Positions 9,348 to 19,221 are shown, counted from the stretch's first letter. The stretch: 64,000 bases of DNA from Pseudomonadota bacterium (GCA_018242505.1 JAFEBU010000007.1:1-64000); one strand, 5' to 3'. Translations and numbers: made by a program. The notes: a model not told the origin generated them from the letters alone.

Positions 9348-10316
9348 ATGATCGACAGACGCCTGCTCTTTACCGCAGCTACGGCCGCTTTCGGCGCCAC
9401 GGTCCTGCCGACCCGTGGGCGCGCCGAGCCCGAGTGGCCCAACAAGCCAGTGCGCTTCATCGTCGGCTTTTCGGCTGGATCGACGCCCGACCTGATCGCC
9501 CGGACCATCGGCGAACCGCTCTCGCAGCTCGCCGGCCAGCCGATCGTCGTCGAGAACAAGCCGGGGGCAAGCGGCAACATCGCCGCCGATGTCGTCGCCA
9601 AGGCACATGACGAACACACAGCAGGTGTGATGATCAACGCCAACCTCACCATCGCGCGCATCCTCAATCCCAGCGTCACCTACGACCCGAGCCACGATCT
9701 CGCGCCGATCTGCATGGTCGGCACGACGCCTTTCGTGCTGACGGTCAGCCCGAAATGGGCCAAGGGAGGGCTCGACCAGTTCCGCGCCACCGGCAGCAAG
9801 TTGAATTACGGCTCCGTCGGCATCGGCTCGATGGCGCATCTCGGCATGGAGCTTCTGATCTCCAAGCTCGGCATCAAGCCCACCCATGTGCCCTACCCAG
9901 GCAACCCGAAGGTGCTGCAGGCGCTCATGACCAACGAGATCGACCTCGCCTTCGTGCCAGCCGGCATCGCCATGCAGCAGGTGAACAGCGGCAACGTCGG
10001 AGCGCTCGCCATCGCCTCGGCCAAGCGCAGCGACCTTGCCCCCGGAGTGCCGACACTGGCCGAGCTTGGCGTCCCGGGCATCGAGATCGAGGGCTGGGTC
10101 GGCGTCGCTGTCCCTGCTCCCATGGAAGAGGCACATCGCAAGAAGCTCGAGGCGCTGGTGCTCAAGGTGCTGGGCTCACCCGAGGTGCGCAAGCAGCTTG
10201 CCCAGCAGGGCTGGGACGTCGTGGCCATGCCGTCGAAAGCCTTCGCCCATCGTATCGAGACCGAGACGGCCATGCTTTCGGAGATCATCAAGGCCCAGAA
10301 CATTCATGTGAACTGA
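9348..10316 (+). CDS. Bug/TctC family tripartite tricarboxylate transporter binding protein
   Basis: A second 322-residue Bug-family binding protein. MIDRRLLFTAATAAFG is a twin-arginine-like signal peptide with cleavage near GRA-EPEW. Motifs are VRFIVGFSAGSTPDLIAR, IVVENKPGASGNIAADVVA, HVPYPGNPKVLQALMTNEID and VPTLAELGVPGIEIEGWVG. The start at 9348 has GGAGGAATTC directly upstream. It is followed six bases later by an FAD-dependent oxidoreductase in the same direction, suggesting that the ligand of this protein is a substrate of that enzyme. It is a paralogue of the divergent gene at 8255-9223. Confidence 0.9.
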   Translation: MIDRRLLFTAATAAFGATVLPTRGRAEPEWPNKPVRFIVGFSAGSTPDLIARTIGEPLSQLAGQPIVVENKPGASGNIAADVVAKAHDEHTAGVMINANLTIARILNPSVTYDPSHDLAPICMVGTTPFVLTVSPKWAKGGLDQFRATGSKLNYGSVGIGSMAHLGMELLISKLGIKPTHVPYPGNPKVLQALMTNEIDLAFVPAGIAMQQVNSGNVGALAIASAKRSDLAPGVPTLAELGVPGIEIEGWVGVAVPAPMEEAHRKKLEALVLKVLGSPEVRKQLAQQGWDVVAMPSKAFAHRIETETAMLSEIIKAQNIHVN

Positions 10317-10322
10317 GTACTC

Positions 10323-11591
10323 ATGACCATCGACGACTACGACGTGGCGGTCGCGGGTGGCGGCAGCGCGGGTGTTGCGGCTGCGGTGGCGGCGGCGCGC
10401 ACGGGGGCACGAACCGTACTGATCGAGAGGGCCGGCTGCCTCGGCGGTGCATCGACGATGCGCAATGTGCTCACCTATTGCGGACTCTATACGCTCGGCG
10501 AAACACCGCGTCAGGCGGTTGCCGGCATCGCCGAGGAGGTGCTGCGCGGATTGCGGCGGCTCGGCGCGGTGAGCGGACTGCAGCGCAATCGCGGCGTCTT
10601 CGTGGCGATCGATCCGGAGGGGGTGAAGCACGTGCTGGACGCGCTCTGTCTCGAAGCAGGCGTCGACGTGCTCCTGCACGCCTTCGTGACCGGTGCGACC
10701 CGCATGGGCGACCGTGTCGCCGATCTCACCTATCACGATCACGCCGGCGTCCACCGGGTGCGTGCCAAGGCCTTCGTCGACGCAAGCGGCGACGGCGACC
10801 TCGCCTGCCTCGCCGGCGCCTCGACACGCTACGGCAACAATGGCGCCGTCAATCTCGGCACGCTCGGCACGCGCTTTGGCGGCATCCCCCAGGACGTCGT
10901 CATCACAGCCGACCAGCTCGGCGCCGCCGTCCAGGCCGCACGCGCCCGCGGGCAAGGCCCCTTCAGCAAGAACCAGAGCGTCGTCGTACGCCTGCCCCTC
11001 TCGGGCAACATCGTCTGCTACCTCGCCTCGGAGGATTACGATCCGCGCGACACGCGCAGCATGAGCGCCGCCGAACGCCGCGGGCGGGAACAGGCCTGGG
11101 CCTATCTCGAGGTGATCCGCGGATTGCCGGGCTGCGAGAAAGCTCACCTCATCTCGACAGGCCCTGACTTCGGCACACGCGAATCGCGTCATATCGATGC
11201 GCGCTACCAGCTCACCTGGCAGGACGTGGTCGCAGGCAAGACCATGAACGACAGCATCGCACTCGGCGCGTGGGGCGTGGAGTGGCACGACCGCGGCACT
11301 TTCGAGAGCAGCTTCATCTACCCGCCGGACAACAGCGTCTACGAGATTCCGCTCGGCTGCCTCATGAGCGTCGACACGCCCAATTTGTTCGCCGCCGGCC
11401 GGACGGCCGATGGTGATCAAAAGGCCGGCGCCAGCCTGCGGGTCATGGGTACGGCATTCGCGACCGGCCATGCTGCAGGCGTGGCGGCTGCGCGGTTTGC
11501 TACACATGGTTGCGTCGACATCGAAGCCGTGCAGGGCCTTCTGCGCGCGCAAGGCGCGTTGATCGAGAGAAAGCAACTGCCCGGGAACTGA
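10323..11591 (+). CDS. FAD-dependent oxidoreductase (FAD_oxidored family)
   Basis: A 422-residue flavoprotein. The N-terminal dinucleotide-binding motif is DVAVAGGGSAGVAAAVAAAR (residues 6-25) followed by TVLIERAGCLGGASTM, the signature of the PF12831 family. Later come FVDASGDGDLACLAGA, a second FAD-contacting segment, and a C-terminal FAAGRTADGD..GASLRVMGTAFATGHAAGVAAA block. It probably oxidises a small hydroxy- or unsaturated acid; the substrate is unknown. It begins six bases after the Bug-family gene and is surely in the same transcript. No membrane segments or Fe-S cysteines are visible. Confidence 0.85.
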   Translation: MTIDDYDVAVAGGGSAGVAAAVAAARTGARTVLIERAGCLGGASTMRNVLTYCGLYTLGETPRQAVAGIAEEVLRGLRRLGAVSGLQRNRGVFVAIDPEGVKHVLDALCLEAGVDVLLHAFVTGATRMGDRVADLTYHDHAGVHRVRAKAFVDASGDGDLACLAGASTRYGNNGAVNLGTLGTRFGGIPQDVVITADQLGAAVQAARARGQGPFSKNQSVVVRLPLSGNIVCYLASEDYDPRDTRSMSAAERRGREQAWAYLEVIRGLPGCEKAHLISTGPDFGTRESRHIDARYQLTWQDVVAGKTMNDSIALGAWGVEWHDRGTFESSFIYPPDNSVYEIPLGCLMSVDTPNLFAAGRTADGDQKAGASLRVMGTAFATGHAAGVAAARFATHGCVDIEAVQGLLRAQGALIERKQLPGN

Positions 11592-12046
11592 ACAGCCGCG
11601 GCAAACGGCTCCGTGGCCTTATCATTGCATTCTTTCTTTGGCTCACTTGCAGATATGCAAGAACGCATCGATACGCTGTGACCACTCCGTGATACAAGCC
11701 AACGTTAAGAACGCCTCGTTGCCGGTTGTTCTCTGAGCAAATTCGATCACCAATTTATTTCATGGGCCAAACACTCTCCCGTTCGGATCGAGACCCGTAA
11801 TTGAGCCGCGCGCATTGCAATGCCGGCTCGCCCGGCGATTGCAAGCGACGATCGCTCCTGTGTTGCACCAATACACCGGTCGCCGTGCCGATGACCGGAC
11901 AAGAGCATGATATTCTGCAATCATAGATTGTAAATGCGAAGGCGGCACGATGCCTGCCGCGACCGCTACCGCCGCGCCGGCGAACTCTCCCTGCCGACGC
12001 CATTGCCGCCACCAGCATTCATTCTCTTCTTCATTCCGAGCGCTTC
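11592..12046. other. 455-base intergenic region before the RTX adhesin operon
   Basis: No convincing gene lies here. The left part (about 11620-11760) is clearly richer in A+T than its surroundings. It holds a six-base-pair hairpin at 11646-11661 (cttgca-gata-tgcaag) and another at 11876-11898 (ccggtc / gaccgg). A promoter for the secretion operon is expected here, with AT-rich candidates around 11900-11940 (tattct, ttgtaaat), but no clean -35/-10 pair could be assigned. Confidence 0.4.
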
Positions 12047-15000
12047 ATGACCGCAATGTCCATTGCCAGCACCGATATCACCGGCGCCACGACCGTGCTT
12101 CTTCAGGACGCGATTCCCGTTCCGCCGAGCACGACGACGGCTTCGTCGCCGATCGCGTCCGACCTGGGCTCGATCCTGGGCGCCGCCATTGCCGGCGGCT
12201 ACATGGCTCATTCGACCGGCGTCAACTTCACGGTGACATCGTCGATCGTCATCCATATCGACAGCACCATCCAGGGACCGCTGGGCATCGATCTCGGCGG
12301 CGCCACGATCTTCTCCCGGATCACCAACGGTGCGCCGGTCATCGAGATCGACGTCGGGCCAGGCGTCGATCTGCGCTACCTGACACTCTCCAACTTCACC
12401 ATCCAGGGAAACGGCTTCGAAGGCGACGGCATCAAGATCGTGGCCGACGGCAACGATCGCTGGGCCTACAACTGGAACATCAACAACGTGACCGTCAACC
12501 ACGTCGGCGGCTACGGCCTCGATGTGCTGGGCAGCGTGTCGGAAGGCCTGATCTCCAATTCATCGATGACCAACAACGGCGTAGGCGGCGCATATTTCGC
12601 GCATAGCGAGAACGGCGGCCAGGCGAGCGCCCTGCGCTGGTTTGGCGGCAGCCTCGAAGGCAACGGCGGCGACGGCCTCACCCTCGACAACGGCGCGCGC
12701 GACATGAGCATCGACAGCGTCACGTTCGCCCATAACGGCGGCGCCGGCATCAGCGCCGGAACGGGCATCACGGCGGTGACAAGCTGCCAGTTCGAGGACA
12801 ACCACCACTACGGCATCTGGTTCGAGGGCTTCGGCAATTTCAACAACGACAACTTCATCTCCTCGGGCGCGCAGACGACGGCGATCAGCGGCTATCTCCA
12901 GGGCAATGCCACGCTGATCGGCAACACCAGCACCTATACCGGCGCAGGGCCCGACCCGACCGTGCTGGCCAACCTGCAGGGCGCCGGCAATGTGTTCGCG
13001 ACCGGCGATACCGGCACCCTTGTCACCGGCTCGAATGTTTCCGTCAGCCCGGCCGGCGACGGCGATCTCGCGCATATCTCGGTGAGCAGCCAGGGCGTGG
13101 CCTTGACGGCGCTCCCGCCGGTCACCGCCGCGACCGCCGCCCCGGTCGATACCAGTACGGGAACCGGTGCGCTCGAAGCCGCCCTGAAGGGCGCCCTGAC
13201 CGGCGGGTACGTCGCTCACCTCACCGACTCTACCTACACCGTCACCGCGCCGATCGTGATCAACGTCACGAACCCGAACCAGGCCGCGTTCGGCATCGAC
13301 CTCGGCGGCGCCAAGATCGTCTCCGAGATCGGCAACGGCGGCCCCGTCATCGAGATCATCGTCGGGCCCGGCGTGGCGTTGAGCTCGCTCACCCTGTCGA
13401 ACTTCTCGATCAATGGCTCCAGCGGCGACGGCGTCAAGATCGTGGCCGACGGCACCGATCGCGCGATCAGCAACCTCAGCATCAACAACGTGAGCATCGA
13501 GCACGTCGACGGCATCGGGCTCGACGTCATCGGCAACGTGTCGCATGGTCTCGTGGTCAACTCGTGGATGAACGGCAACCTTCAAGGGGGCGCGCGTTTC
13601 GCCAACAGTCCGGCCGGCGGCGTGGCGAGCGGCCTCGAGTGGGAGGGCGGCGGCTTTCGCCTGAACGGCGGCGCCGGCATGATCCTCGCCAACGGCACGC
13701 ACGACATGGTCGTGAAAGGCGCCTACTTCGTGGAGAACAACGGGCCGGGCCTCGACGCCAGTTCCGGGATCACCCTGGTGCAGGGAAGCGGCTTCGAGAA
13801 CAATCAGCCCGCCGGCGCCATCGTCCAGGGCCCCGCCAACTTCACCGATAGCACCTTCTCCACCTATGGTCCGCAGACCACCGCCGTAGCCGGCTATTTG
13901 TCGGGCGGCCAGATCACCCTGACCAGCGACAGTGGCGAATATTACGGAACGGGCGCCAACCCGACGGTGCTGGCCAATATCCAGGGCAACGGCACGGTTG
14001 CCATCGCCGGCTCGGGCAATATCGTTGCCGGGCCGAACATCGTCGTCACCGGCGGCAGCCCCGTCATCGGCCTGACGACCACGACCGCCACGACCACGCC
14101 TGTCGTGACGGAAGGCCTCGCAAGCGATACCGGCCTCTCCCCGATCGACAGGATCACCTCAAGTCCGGCCCTCACGGGAACAGCGGATGCCGGCGCGACC
14201 GTACACTTTACCGTCGACGGCAGCGCAATCCCCGCGACGGCGACGGCGGATGCGAACGGCACCTGGTCGTATACGCCCACCGGTCTCGCCGACGGCGTCC
14301 ATACCATCGTGGCGAGCGAGACCAATGCCGCCGGAACGGGCACGGCTTCGATGACCTTCACCCTGGACACGACGGCACCGGCCGTCACCGAGAAGCTGGT
14401 GAACGGCGGCGTGACCACATTCAACGCAGCCCTCATGGGTACGGGCGAGGCCAACGCGACGGTGCACTTTACCGTCGACGGAACCCCCATCGCCGCGACC
14501 GCAACCGCCGACGCCACCGGCGCCTGGTCCTACACGCCGACCGGGCTGGCCGACGGGCCGCACACCATCGTGGCGACCGAGACCGACCTCGCCGGTAACA
14601 TCGGCAGCGCGTCGCTCTCCTTCACCCTGAGCACGGCAACAACTCCCGTGGTGACCGAACGCCTCGCGGTCGACACGGGCGCCTCCTCGACTGACCGGAT
14701 CACCTCCAATCCGACCCTGAGCGGCACGGCCAGCCCGAATTCGATCGTACACTTCACCGTCGATGGCAACGCAGTCTCGGCGACGGCGACGGCGAACACC
14801 AACGGCACCTGGTCCTACACGCCGACCGGTCTCGCCGACGGCACCCACACCATCGTGGCAAGCGAGACCAATGCAGCCGGTACCGGGACGGCCTCCCTCA
14901 CCTTCACGCTCGACACCATGGCACCCCATGTAACGGAAGGCCTGGTCAACGACACCGGCATCTCGAACTCGGACAAGGTCACGTCGAATGCGTCGTTGAC

Positions 15001-16192
15001 CGGCTCGGGCGACGCCGGCGCCATCGTGCACTTCACGGTCGATGGCACGGCCATCGCCGCCACCGCAACAGCCGATGCCAATGGCGTGTGGTCCTATACT
15101 CCCACCGGCCTGGCCGATGGTGCACACACGATCGTTGCGACCGAGACCGACCTTGCCGGCAGCACCGGCAGCGCATCACTCTCCTTCACGCTCGACACGA
15201 CGGCGCCGCTGTTGACCGAGCATCTGGCGGGCGGCGGCACGACCGCTGCCAGCCCGGCGCTGACGGGGACCGGCGATGCCGGCGCAGTCGTGCATTTCGC
15301 CATCGACGGCAGCGCCATTGCCGACACCGCAACTGCCGATGCGACAGGGGCGTGGTCGTTCACGCCAAGCGGGCTCGCGGACGGCGCACATACCGTCATC
15401 GCCAGCGAGACCGATGCCGCAGGCAATACCGGCAGCGCTTCCCTCACGTTCACGCTGCAGGCGCAGCCGGTACATCCGGTCGCGCCTGTCTTCACCGGCA
15501 TGCTTCCCGGCAACGACACCGTGACACTCAGCGGCAGCGGCGTTGCCGCCGGCGACATTGTCGAGTTCTACGACGGCAACAACTGGATCGGCTACACGAC
15601 CACGGATGCCAACGGCAACTGGACCTTCGCGACCTCGGCGGCATCCAATACCGTCCATTCGTTCGGCCTCAACGAATACTCCTCGAACGGCAACGTCCTT
15701 CACGGCACCAGCAAGGCGATCCTGGGCGGCACGACAGCCGCCAGGCTCACCGGCTCGGTCGGCAACGACATCATCAACGCCCATGGCGGCAACGATACCG
15801 TGATCGGCGGCGCTGGCGCCGACATGCTCACGGCCGGGTCCGGCAAGGTGACCTTCGCCTACAAGGCCGTCGCGGACTCGACGCCTGCGGCGGCGGACAC
15901 GATCACCGACTTCCGCCACGGCATCGACAAGATCGACTTCACGACCATCGCCGGGATCGGCACCGCCAACGGCGTTCCCCAGTTCCAGGGCAACATCACC
16001 GGCATCGGCAACCTGACGCTGAACGCGCACAGTGTCGCCTACCTGGAGATCGGCGGAAATACCCAGGTCCTCGTAAACACGACGAACGCCGCGGAAACCA
16101 TGACGATGTCGGACACCCATGCCGCCGACATGGAGATCACGCTGGTGGGCGTGCATCTCGGACTCACGTCGACCGACTTCCATCATTCGTGA
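12047..16192 (+). CDS. Large type-I-secreted protein: two beta-helix modules, Ig-like repeats, RTX tail
   Basis: A 1381-residue acidic protein without a Sec signal. Residues about 30-345 and 365-690 are two homologous modules rich in short N/G/D turns (sharing IDLGGA, GPVIEI-like, LSNF, DGIKIVADG, NNV, GLDV), typical of parallel beta-helix pectate-lyase folds. Residues about 685-1135 hold five Ig-like repeats of about 90 residues sharing VHFTVDG, TATAD, WSYTPTGLADG and HTIVA. A sixth, different beta-sandwich follows. Near residues 1232-1270 calcium-binding GNDxI / GGxGxD nonapeptides occur, then a C-terminal type I secretion region. The next two genes encode its ABC exporter and fusion protein. 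A cell-surface adhesin or polysaccharide-binding role is likely; enzymatic activity is unproven. Confidence 0.85.
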   Translation: MTAMSIASTDITGATTVLLQDAIPVPPSTTTASSPIASDLGSILGAAIAGGYMAHSTGVNFTVTSSIVIHIDSTIQGPLGIDLGGATIFSRITNGAPVIEIDVGPGVDLRYLTLSNFTIQGNGFEGDGIKIVADGNDRWAYNWNINNVTVNHVGGYGLDVLGSVSEGLISNSSMTNNGVGGAYFAHSENGGQASALRWFGGSLEGNGGDGLTLDNGARDMSIDSVTFAHNGGAGISAGTGITAVTSCQFEDNHHYGIWFEGFGNFNNDNFISSGAQTTAISGYLQGNATLIGNTSTYTGAGPDPTVLANLQGAGNVFATGDTGTLVTGSNVSVSPAGDGDLAHISVSSQGVALTALPPVTAATAAPVDTSTGTGALEAALKGALTGGYVAHLTDSTYTVTAPIVINVTNPNQAAFGIDLGGAKIVSEIGNGGPVIEIIVGPGVALSSLTLSNFSINGSSGDGVKIVADGTDRAISNLSINNVSIEHVDGIGLDVIGNVSHGLVVNSWMNGNLQGGARFANSPAGGVASGLEWEGGGFRLNGGAGMILANGTHDMVVKGAYFVENNGPGLDASSGITLVQGSGFENNQPAGAIVQGPANFTDSTFSTYGPQTTAVAGYLSGGQITLTSDSGEYYGTGANPTVLANIQGNGTVAIAGSGNIVAGPNIVVTGGSPVIGLTTTTATTTPVVTEGLASDTGLSPIDRITSSPALTGTADAGATVHFTVDGSAIPATATADANGTWSYTPTGLADGVHTIVASETNAAGTGTASMTFTLDTTAPAVTEKLVNGGVTTFNAALMGTGEANATVHFTVDGTPIAATATADATGAWSYTPTGLADGPHTIVATETDLAGNIGSASLSFTLSTATTPVVTERLAVDTGASSTDRITSNPTLSGTASPNSIVHFTVDGNAVSATATANTNGTWSYTPTGLADGTHTIVASETNAAGTGTASLTFTLDTMAPHVTEGLVNDTGISNSDKVTSNASLTGSGDAGAIVHFTVDGTAIAATATADANGVWSYTPTGLADGAHTIVATETDLAGSTGSASLSFTLDTTAPLLTEHLAGGGTTAASPALTGTGDAGAVVHFAIDGSAIADTATADATGAWSFTPSGLADGAHTVIASETDAAGNTGSASLTFTLQAQPVHPVAPVFTGMLPGNDTVTLSGSGVAAGDIVEFYDGNNWIGYTTTDANGNWTFATSAASNTVHSFGLNEYSSNGNVLHGTSKAILGGTTAARLTGSVGNDIINAHGGNDTVIGGAGADMLTAGSGKVTFAYKAVADSTPAAADTITDFRHGIDKIDFTTIAGIGTANGVPQFQGNITGIGNLTLNAHSVAYLEIGGNTQVLVNTTNAAETMTMSDTHAADMEITLVGVHLGLTSTDFHHS
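14095..15456 (+). repeat. Five tandem Ig-domain coding repeats (about 270-280 bases each)
   Basis: Within the RTX gene five in-frame repeats begin near 14095, 14371, 14641, 14919 and 15199. Repeats 1 and 3 share the version IVASETNAAGTGTAS, while 2 and 4 (and more loosely 5) share IVATETDLAG. This alternation points to duplication of a two-domain block of about 545 bases rather than of single domains. Confidence 0.8.
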
Positions 16193-16198
16193 TCGACC

Positions 16199-17917
16199 AT
16201 GTCCAGAAGGCAATCGGAGTTCACGCACCTGCTCCGCTCCAGCGGATCCTACCTGGCAACTGCGGGCGTCTTCAGCCTCGCCGTCAACATCCTCTATCTC
16301 GCCGGTCCGCTCTACATGCTGCAGGTCTATGACCGGGTGGTGTCGAGCGGCAGCGAGGTCACCCTGTTGATGCTCACCTTCGCCCTGCTCGCCGCCTACC
16401 TGGCGCTGGCGGGGCTGGATGCGGTTCGCGCCCGCGTGCTCACGAAGGCGAGCATCCATCTCGACCGTCGGATCGCGCCGCGAATCATGACAGCGATCAT
16501 CCATCGACCCGGGCTGGCCGGCGGCGCGCGCAGCCAGCTTCTGCGCGACTTCGACAGCCTGCGGCAGTTCATGACCGGCTCCGGCATCCACGCCCTGTTC
16601 GATCTTCCCTGGACGCCGATCTATATCGCCGTGGCATTCCTGTTGCATTGGACGCTCGGCGCCTTCGCGCTGGGATGCAGTGTCGTCCTGGTGCTGATGG
16701 CATTGCTCAACGAGCTGCTGGTGCGCGCGCCGCTTGCCGAAGCAAATGCCGCCGCCGCGCGAAGCTACGCCTTCACCGAGACGAGCCTGCGCAATATCGA
16801 GGTGGTGCGGGCAATGGGCATGACGGAAGCCCTGCTCGAGCGCTGGGCATGCGATCGCAACCACATGCTGGAACGACAGGTGGCGGCGAGCGACCGGGCG
16901 GCGACGCTGCAGAGCGTCATCCGGTTCCTGCGGCTTTCCATGCAATCCCTGATCCTGGGGTTGGGCGCCTACCTGGTGATCGAACGCGACGCGACGGCAG
17001 GCTCCATGTTCGCTGCCAGCCTCCTGCTCGGCCGGGCGCTGCAGCCGGTCGAGCAGATCGTGGGGGCGTGGCGCAACTTCATCTCCGCTCACGGTGCCCT
17101 GCGGCGACTGAACGCGCTGTTTGCCGCCAGCCCGTCCCGGACGCCCGATTTGTCGCTGCCACGTCCGGCCGGGCGGCTCGCGGTCGAAGGGCTGACGGCA
17201 TTGGCGCCCGGCAATCCGACGCCGCTTCTGCGCGGGGTATCGTTCACCCTGGAGCCCGGCGAGGCGCTGGGCGTGATCGGGCCATCGGGAGCCGGCAAGT
17301 CGACCCTGGCGCGTCACCTAGTCGGCGTGACGGCGCCGGCGGCGGGCGCCGTACGGCTCGATGGCGCCGATGTCGCGGCATGGTCGTACGGCTCGCTCGG
17401 CCGGCATGTCGGCTACCTGCCGCAGGACATCGAGCTCTTCTCCGGCACCGCGGCCGCCAACATCAGCCGCTTCCAGGCCGGCAACGACGCGGCGACCCTG
17501 CATGCGGCCGAGATGGCAGGCGTGCACGATCTCGTGCTGCGCCTGAGCCAGGGCTACGACACCCCGATCGGCGAAGGCGGCGCGGCGCTGTCGGGCGGCT
17601 TTCGCCAGCGACTGGCGCTCGCGCGCGCCGTCTATGGCGATCCCAGCCTGGTCGTGCTCGACGAACCGAGCTCGAACCTCGATGCCGAAGGCGATGCAGC
17701 ACTGGCCGATTGCATCCTCGAACTCAAGCGCCGAGGCACAACGGTCGTCGTGGTCTCACATCGACCGGCGACCCTCGGCGTGGTCGACAAGCTCCTGGTC
17801 CTGAAGGACGGAGCCGCCGTGCTGTTCGGTCTCCGATCGGAGATCCTCGCGCAACTTGCACGCAAGCAGACCCATGCCGCCGGAGCCGCCGACGCCCAGC
17901 CAGCGAAGGCCGCATGA
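16199..17917 (+). CDS. Type I secretion system ABC transporter (PrtD/HlyB family)
   Basis: A 572-residue fused permease-ATPase. The N-terminal half has about six membrane helices (first near residues 18-40, second near 52-72). The ATPase half has Walker A GPSGAGKST near 361-369, the signature LSGGFRQRLALARAVYG near 464-480, Walker B LVVLDEPSSNLD and the switch histidine in VVVSHRPATL. It belongs to the PrtD/AprD type without an N-terminal peptidase-like domain. It starts six bases after the RTX gene and overlaps the fusion-protein gene by four bases (ATGA), so all three form one operon. No TolC-type outer-membrane gene is in the window. Confidence 0.93.
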   Translation: MSRRQSEFTHLLRSSGSYLATAGVFSLAVNILYLAGPLYMLQVYDRVVSSGSEVTLLMLTFALLAAYLALAGLDAVRARVLTKASIHLDRRIAPRIMTAIIHRPGLAGGARSQLLRDFDSLRQFMTGSGIHALFDLPWTPIYIAVAFLLHWTLGAFALGCSVVLVLMALLNELLVRAPLAEANAAAARSYAFTETSLRNIEVVRAMGMTEALLERWACDRNHMLERQVAASDRAATLQSVIRFLRLSMQSLILGLGAYLVIERDATAGSMFAASLLLGRALQPVEQIVGAWRNFISAHGALRRLNALFAASPSRTPDLSLPRPAGRLAVEGLTALAPGNPTPLLRGVSFTLEPGEALGVIGPSGAGKSTLARHLVGVTAPAAGAVRLDGADVAAWSYGSLGRHVGYLPQDIELFSGTAAANISRFQAGNDAATLHAAEMAGVHDLVLRLSQGYDTPIGEGGAALSGGFRQRLALARAVYGDPSLVVLDEPSSNLDAEGDAALADCILELKRRGTTVVVVSHRPATLGVVDKLLVLKDGAAVLFGLRSEILAQLARKQTHAAGAADAQPAKAA

Positions 17918-19221
17918 CCGCCGCAACGATTGCCCTCGACGAGTCGATACGGCGTCCGGCACTCGTCGGCTGGCTGATTGTCGCCCTCTTCTTTGGCGGC
18001 CTCGGCTTCTGGTCGGTTCGAGCGCCGCTCAACGGTGCGGTCGTCGCCAATGGCGTGGTGAAGGTCGAGGGCAATCGCAAGAGCGTGCAGCATCTCGACG
18101 GCGGCATCGTCAAGGAGCTGCGCGTCAGCGACGGCGACCACGTCAACGCGGGCGACATCCTGCTGGTGCTCGACGACACCCAGGCCAAGGCCGAGCACCA
18201 GATCCTGTCAGAACAATATGCCGTGCTGCGCGCCACCGAGGCGCGGCTCCTGACCGAGCTCGCCAATGGTGCCGAGATGGCGATGCCGCCGGTCCTGGCC
18301 GAACGGCGCAACGACCCTTACGTCCGGGACATCTGGTCCGGCCAGCTCAAGCAGTTCGAAAGTCGGCGCGCCTCCCTCGACGGCCAGCGCAAGGTGATCG
18401 GCGAGAAGATCCGCCAGCTCCAGTCGCAGATCGACGGCGCCGAAGCGCAGGTGAAATCCTTCACCGAACAGATCGACTCGGTGCGCCAGGAAGCCGACAG
18501 CGTGGCGCCGCTCGTGGAGAAAATGCTGCTGCCGCGCCCCCGCCTGCTGCAGCTTCAGCGCACGGCTTACGGCCTCGAAGGCCAGATCGCCGACACGCGC
18601 GCCAACATCGCCAAGTTCCGGCAGGCCATCGCCGAGCAGGAATTGCAGATCGTGCAGGTCGGCAACGATCGCATGGCCGAAGTGACCAAGGACCTGCACG
18701 AAGTCCAGGCACGCCTTCTCGAGGTGATCCCCAAGCGTGTGAACGCCGAGGCCGTGCTCAACCGCATGGACATCCGCTCGCCCTACAGCGGGCGCGTCGT
18801 CGGCCTCAATGTCTTCTCGGTCGGCGGGGTGATCCAGCGCGGCGAGAAGATCCTCGATATCGTGCCCGACGAGGATGCACTCACCATCGAGGCGCAGGTC
18901 GCCGTCGAGGATATCAGCGAACTCCACCCCGCTATGCAGGCCGAGCTGAGGCTCACGGCCTATCAACAGCGCCTGCTGCCGCCGATCCGCGGCGAGGTGG
19001 TCCGGGTCTCGGCCGACCGCCTGACCGATCCGCGGACGAACAATCCCTACTACGTCGTCTCGGTGCGGCCGGACATGGCGGAGATCGCGAAGCTTCCCGG
19101 CATCCGCCTCCATCCCGGCATGCCGGCGACGGTGACGATCCCGACCGAGAGTCGCACCGCCTTCGACTACCTCGTCGGCCCGCTGTCGGCGTCCTTCAAC
19201 AAGGCTTTCCGACAGAGATAG
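17914..19221 (+). CDS. Type I secretion membrane fusion protein (HlyD/PrtE family)
   Basis: A 435-residue periplasmic adaptor that joins the ABC exporter to the outer-membrane channel. One membrane helix is at residues about 17-35 (ALVGWLIVALFFGGLGFWSV). A lipoyl-like half motif (VQHLDGGIVKELRVSDGDHV) follows at about 62-81, then a long alpha-helical hairpin (about 100-270) and the second half motif plus beta-barrel (IRSPYSGRVVGLNV, then GGVIQRGEKILDIVP). This is full length for PrtE/AprE. The ATG at 17914 overlaps the exporter stop. Confidence 0.93.
   Translation: MTAATIALDESIRRPALVGWLIVALFFGGLGFWSVRAPLNGAVVANGVVKVEGNRKSVQHLDGGIVKELRVSDGDHVNAGDILLVLDDTQAKAEHQILSEQYAVLRATEARLLTELANGAEMAMPPVLAERRNDPYVRDIWSGQLKQFESRRASLDGQRKVIGEKIRQLQSQIDGAEAQVKSFTEQIDSVRQEADSVAPLVEKMLLPRPRLLQLQRTAYGLEGQIADTRANIAKFRQAIAEQELQIVQVGNDRMAEVTKDLHEVQARLLEVIPKRVNAEAVLNRMDIRSPYSGRVVGLNVFSVGGVIQRGEKILDIVPDEDALTIEAQVAVEDISELHPAMQAELRLTAYQQRLLPPIRGEVVRVSADRLTDPRTNNPYYVVSVRPDMAEIAKLPGIRLHPGMPATVTIPTESRTAFDYLVGPLSASFNKAFRQR

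Noticed and set aside
11755..12018. Small open frame before the RTX gene
   Set aside because: Low-complexity basic translation with no ribosome-binding site; more consistent with a regulatory gap.
15176..17317. Long antisense frame across the RTX and exporter genes
   Set aside because: No domain, start context or codon pattern of a gene; the plus-strand genes are well supported.
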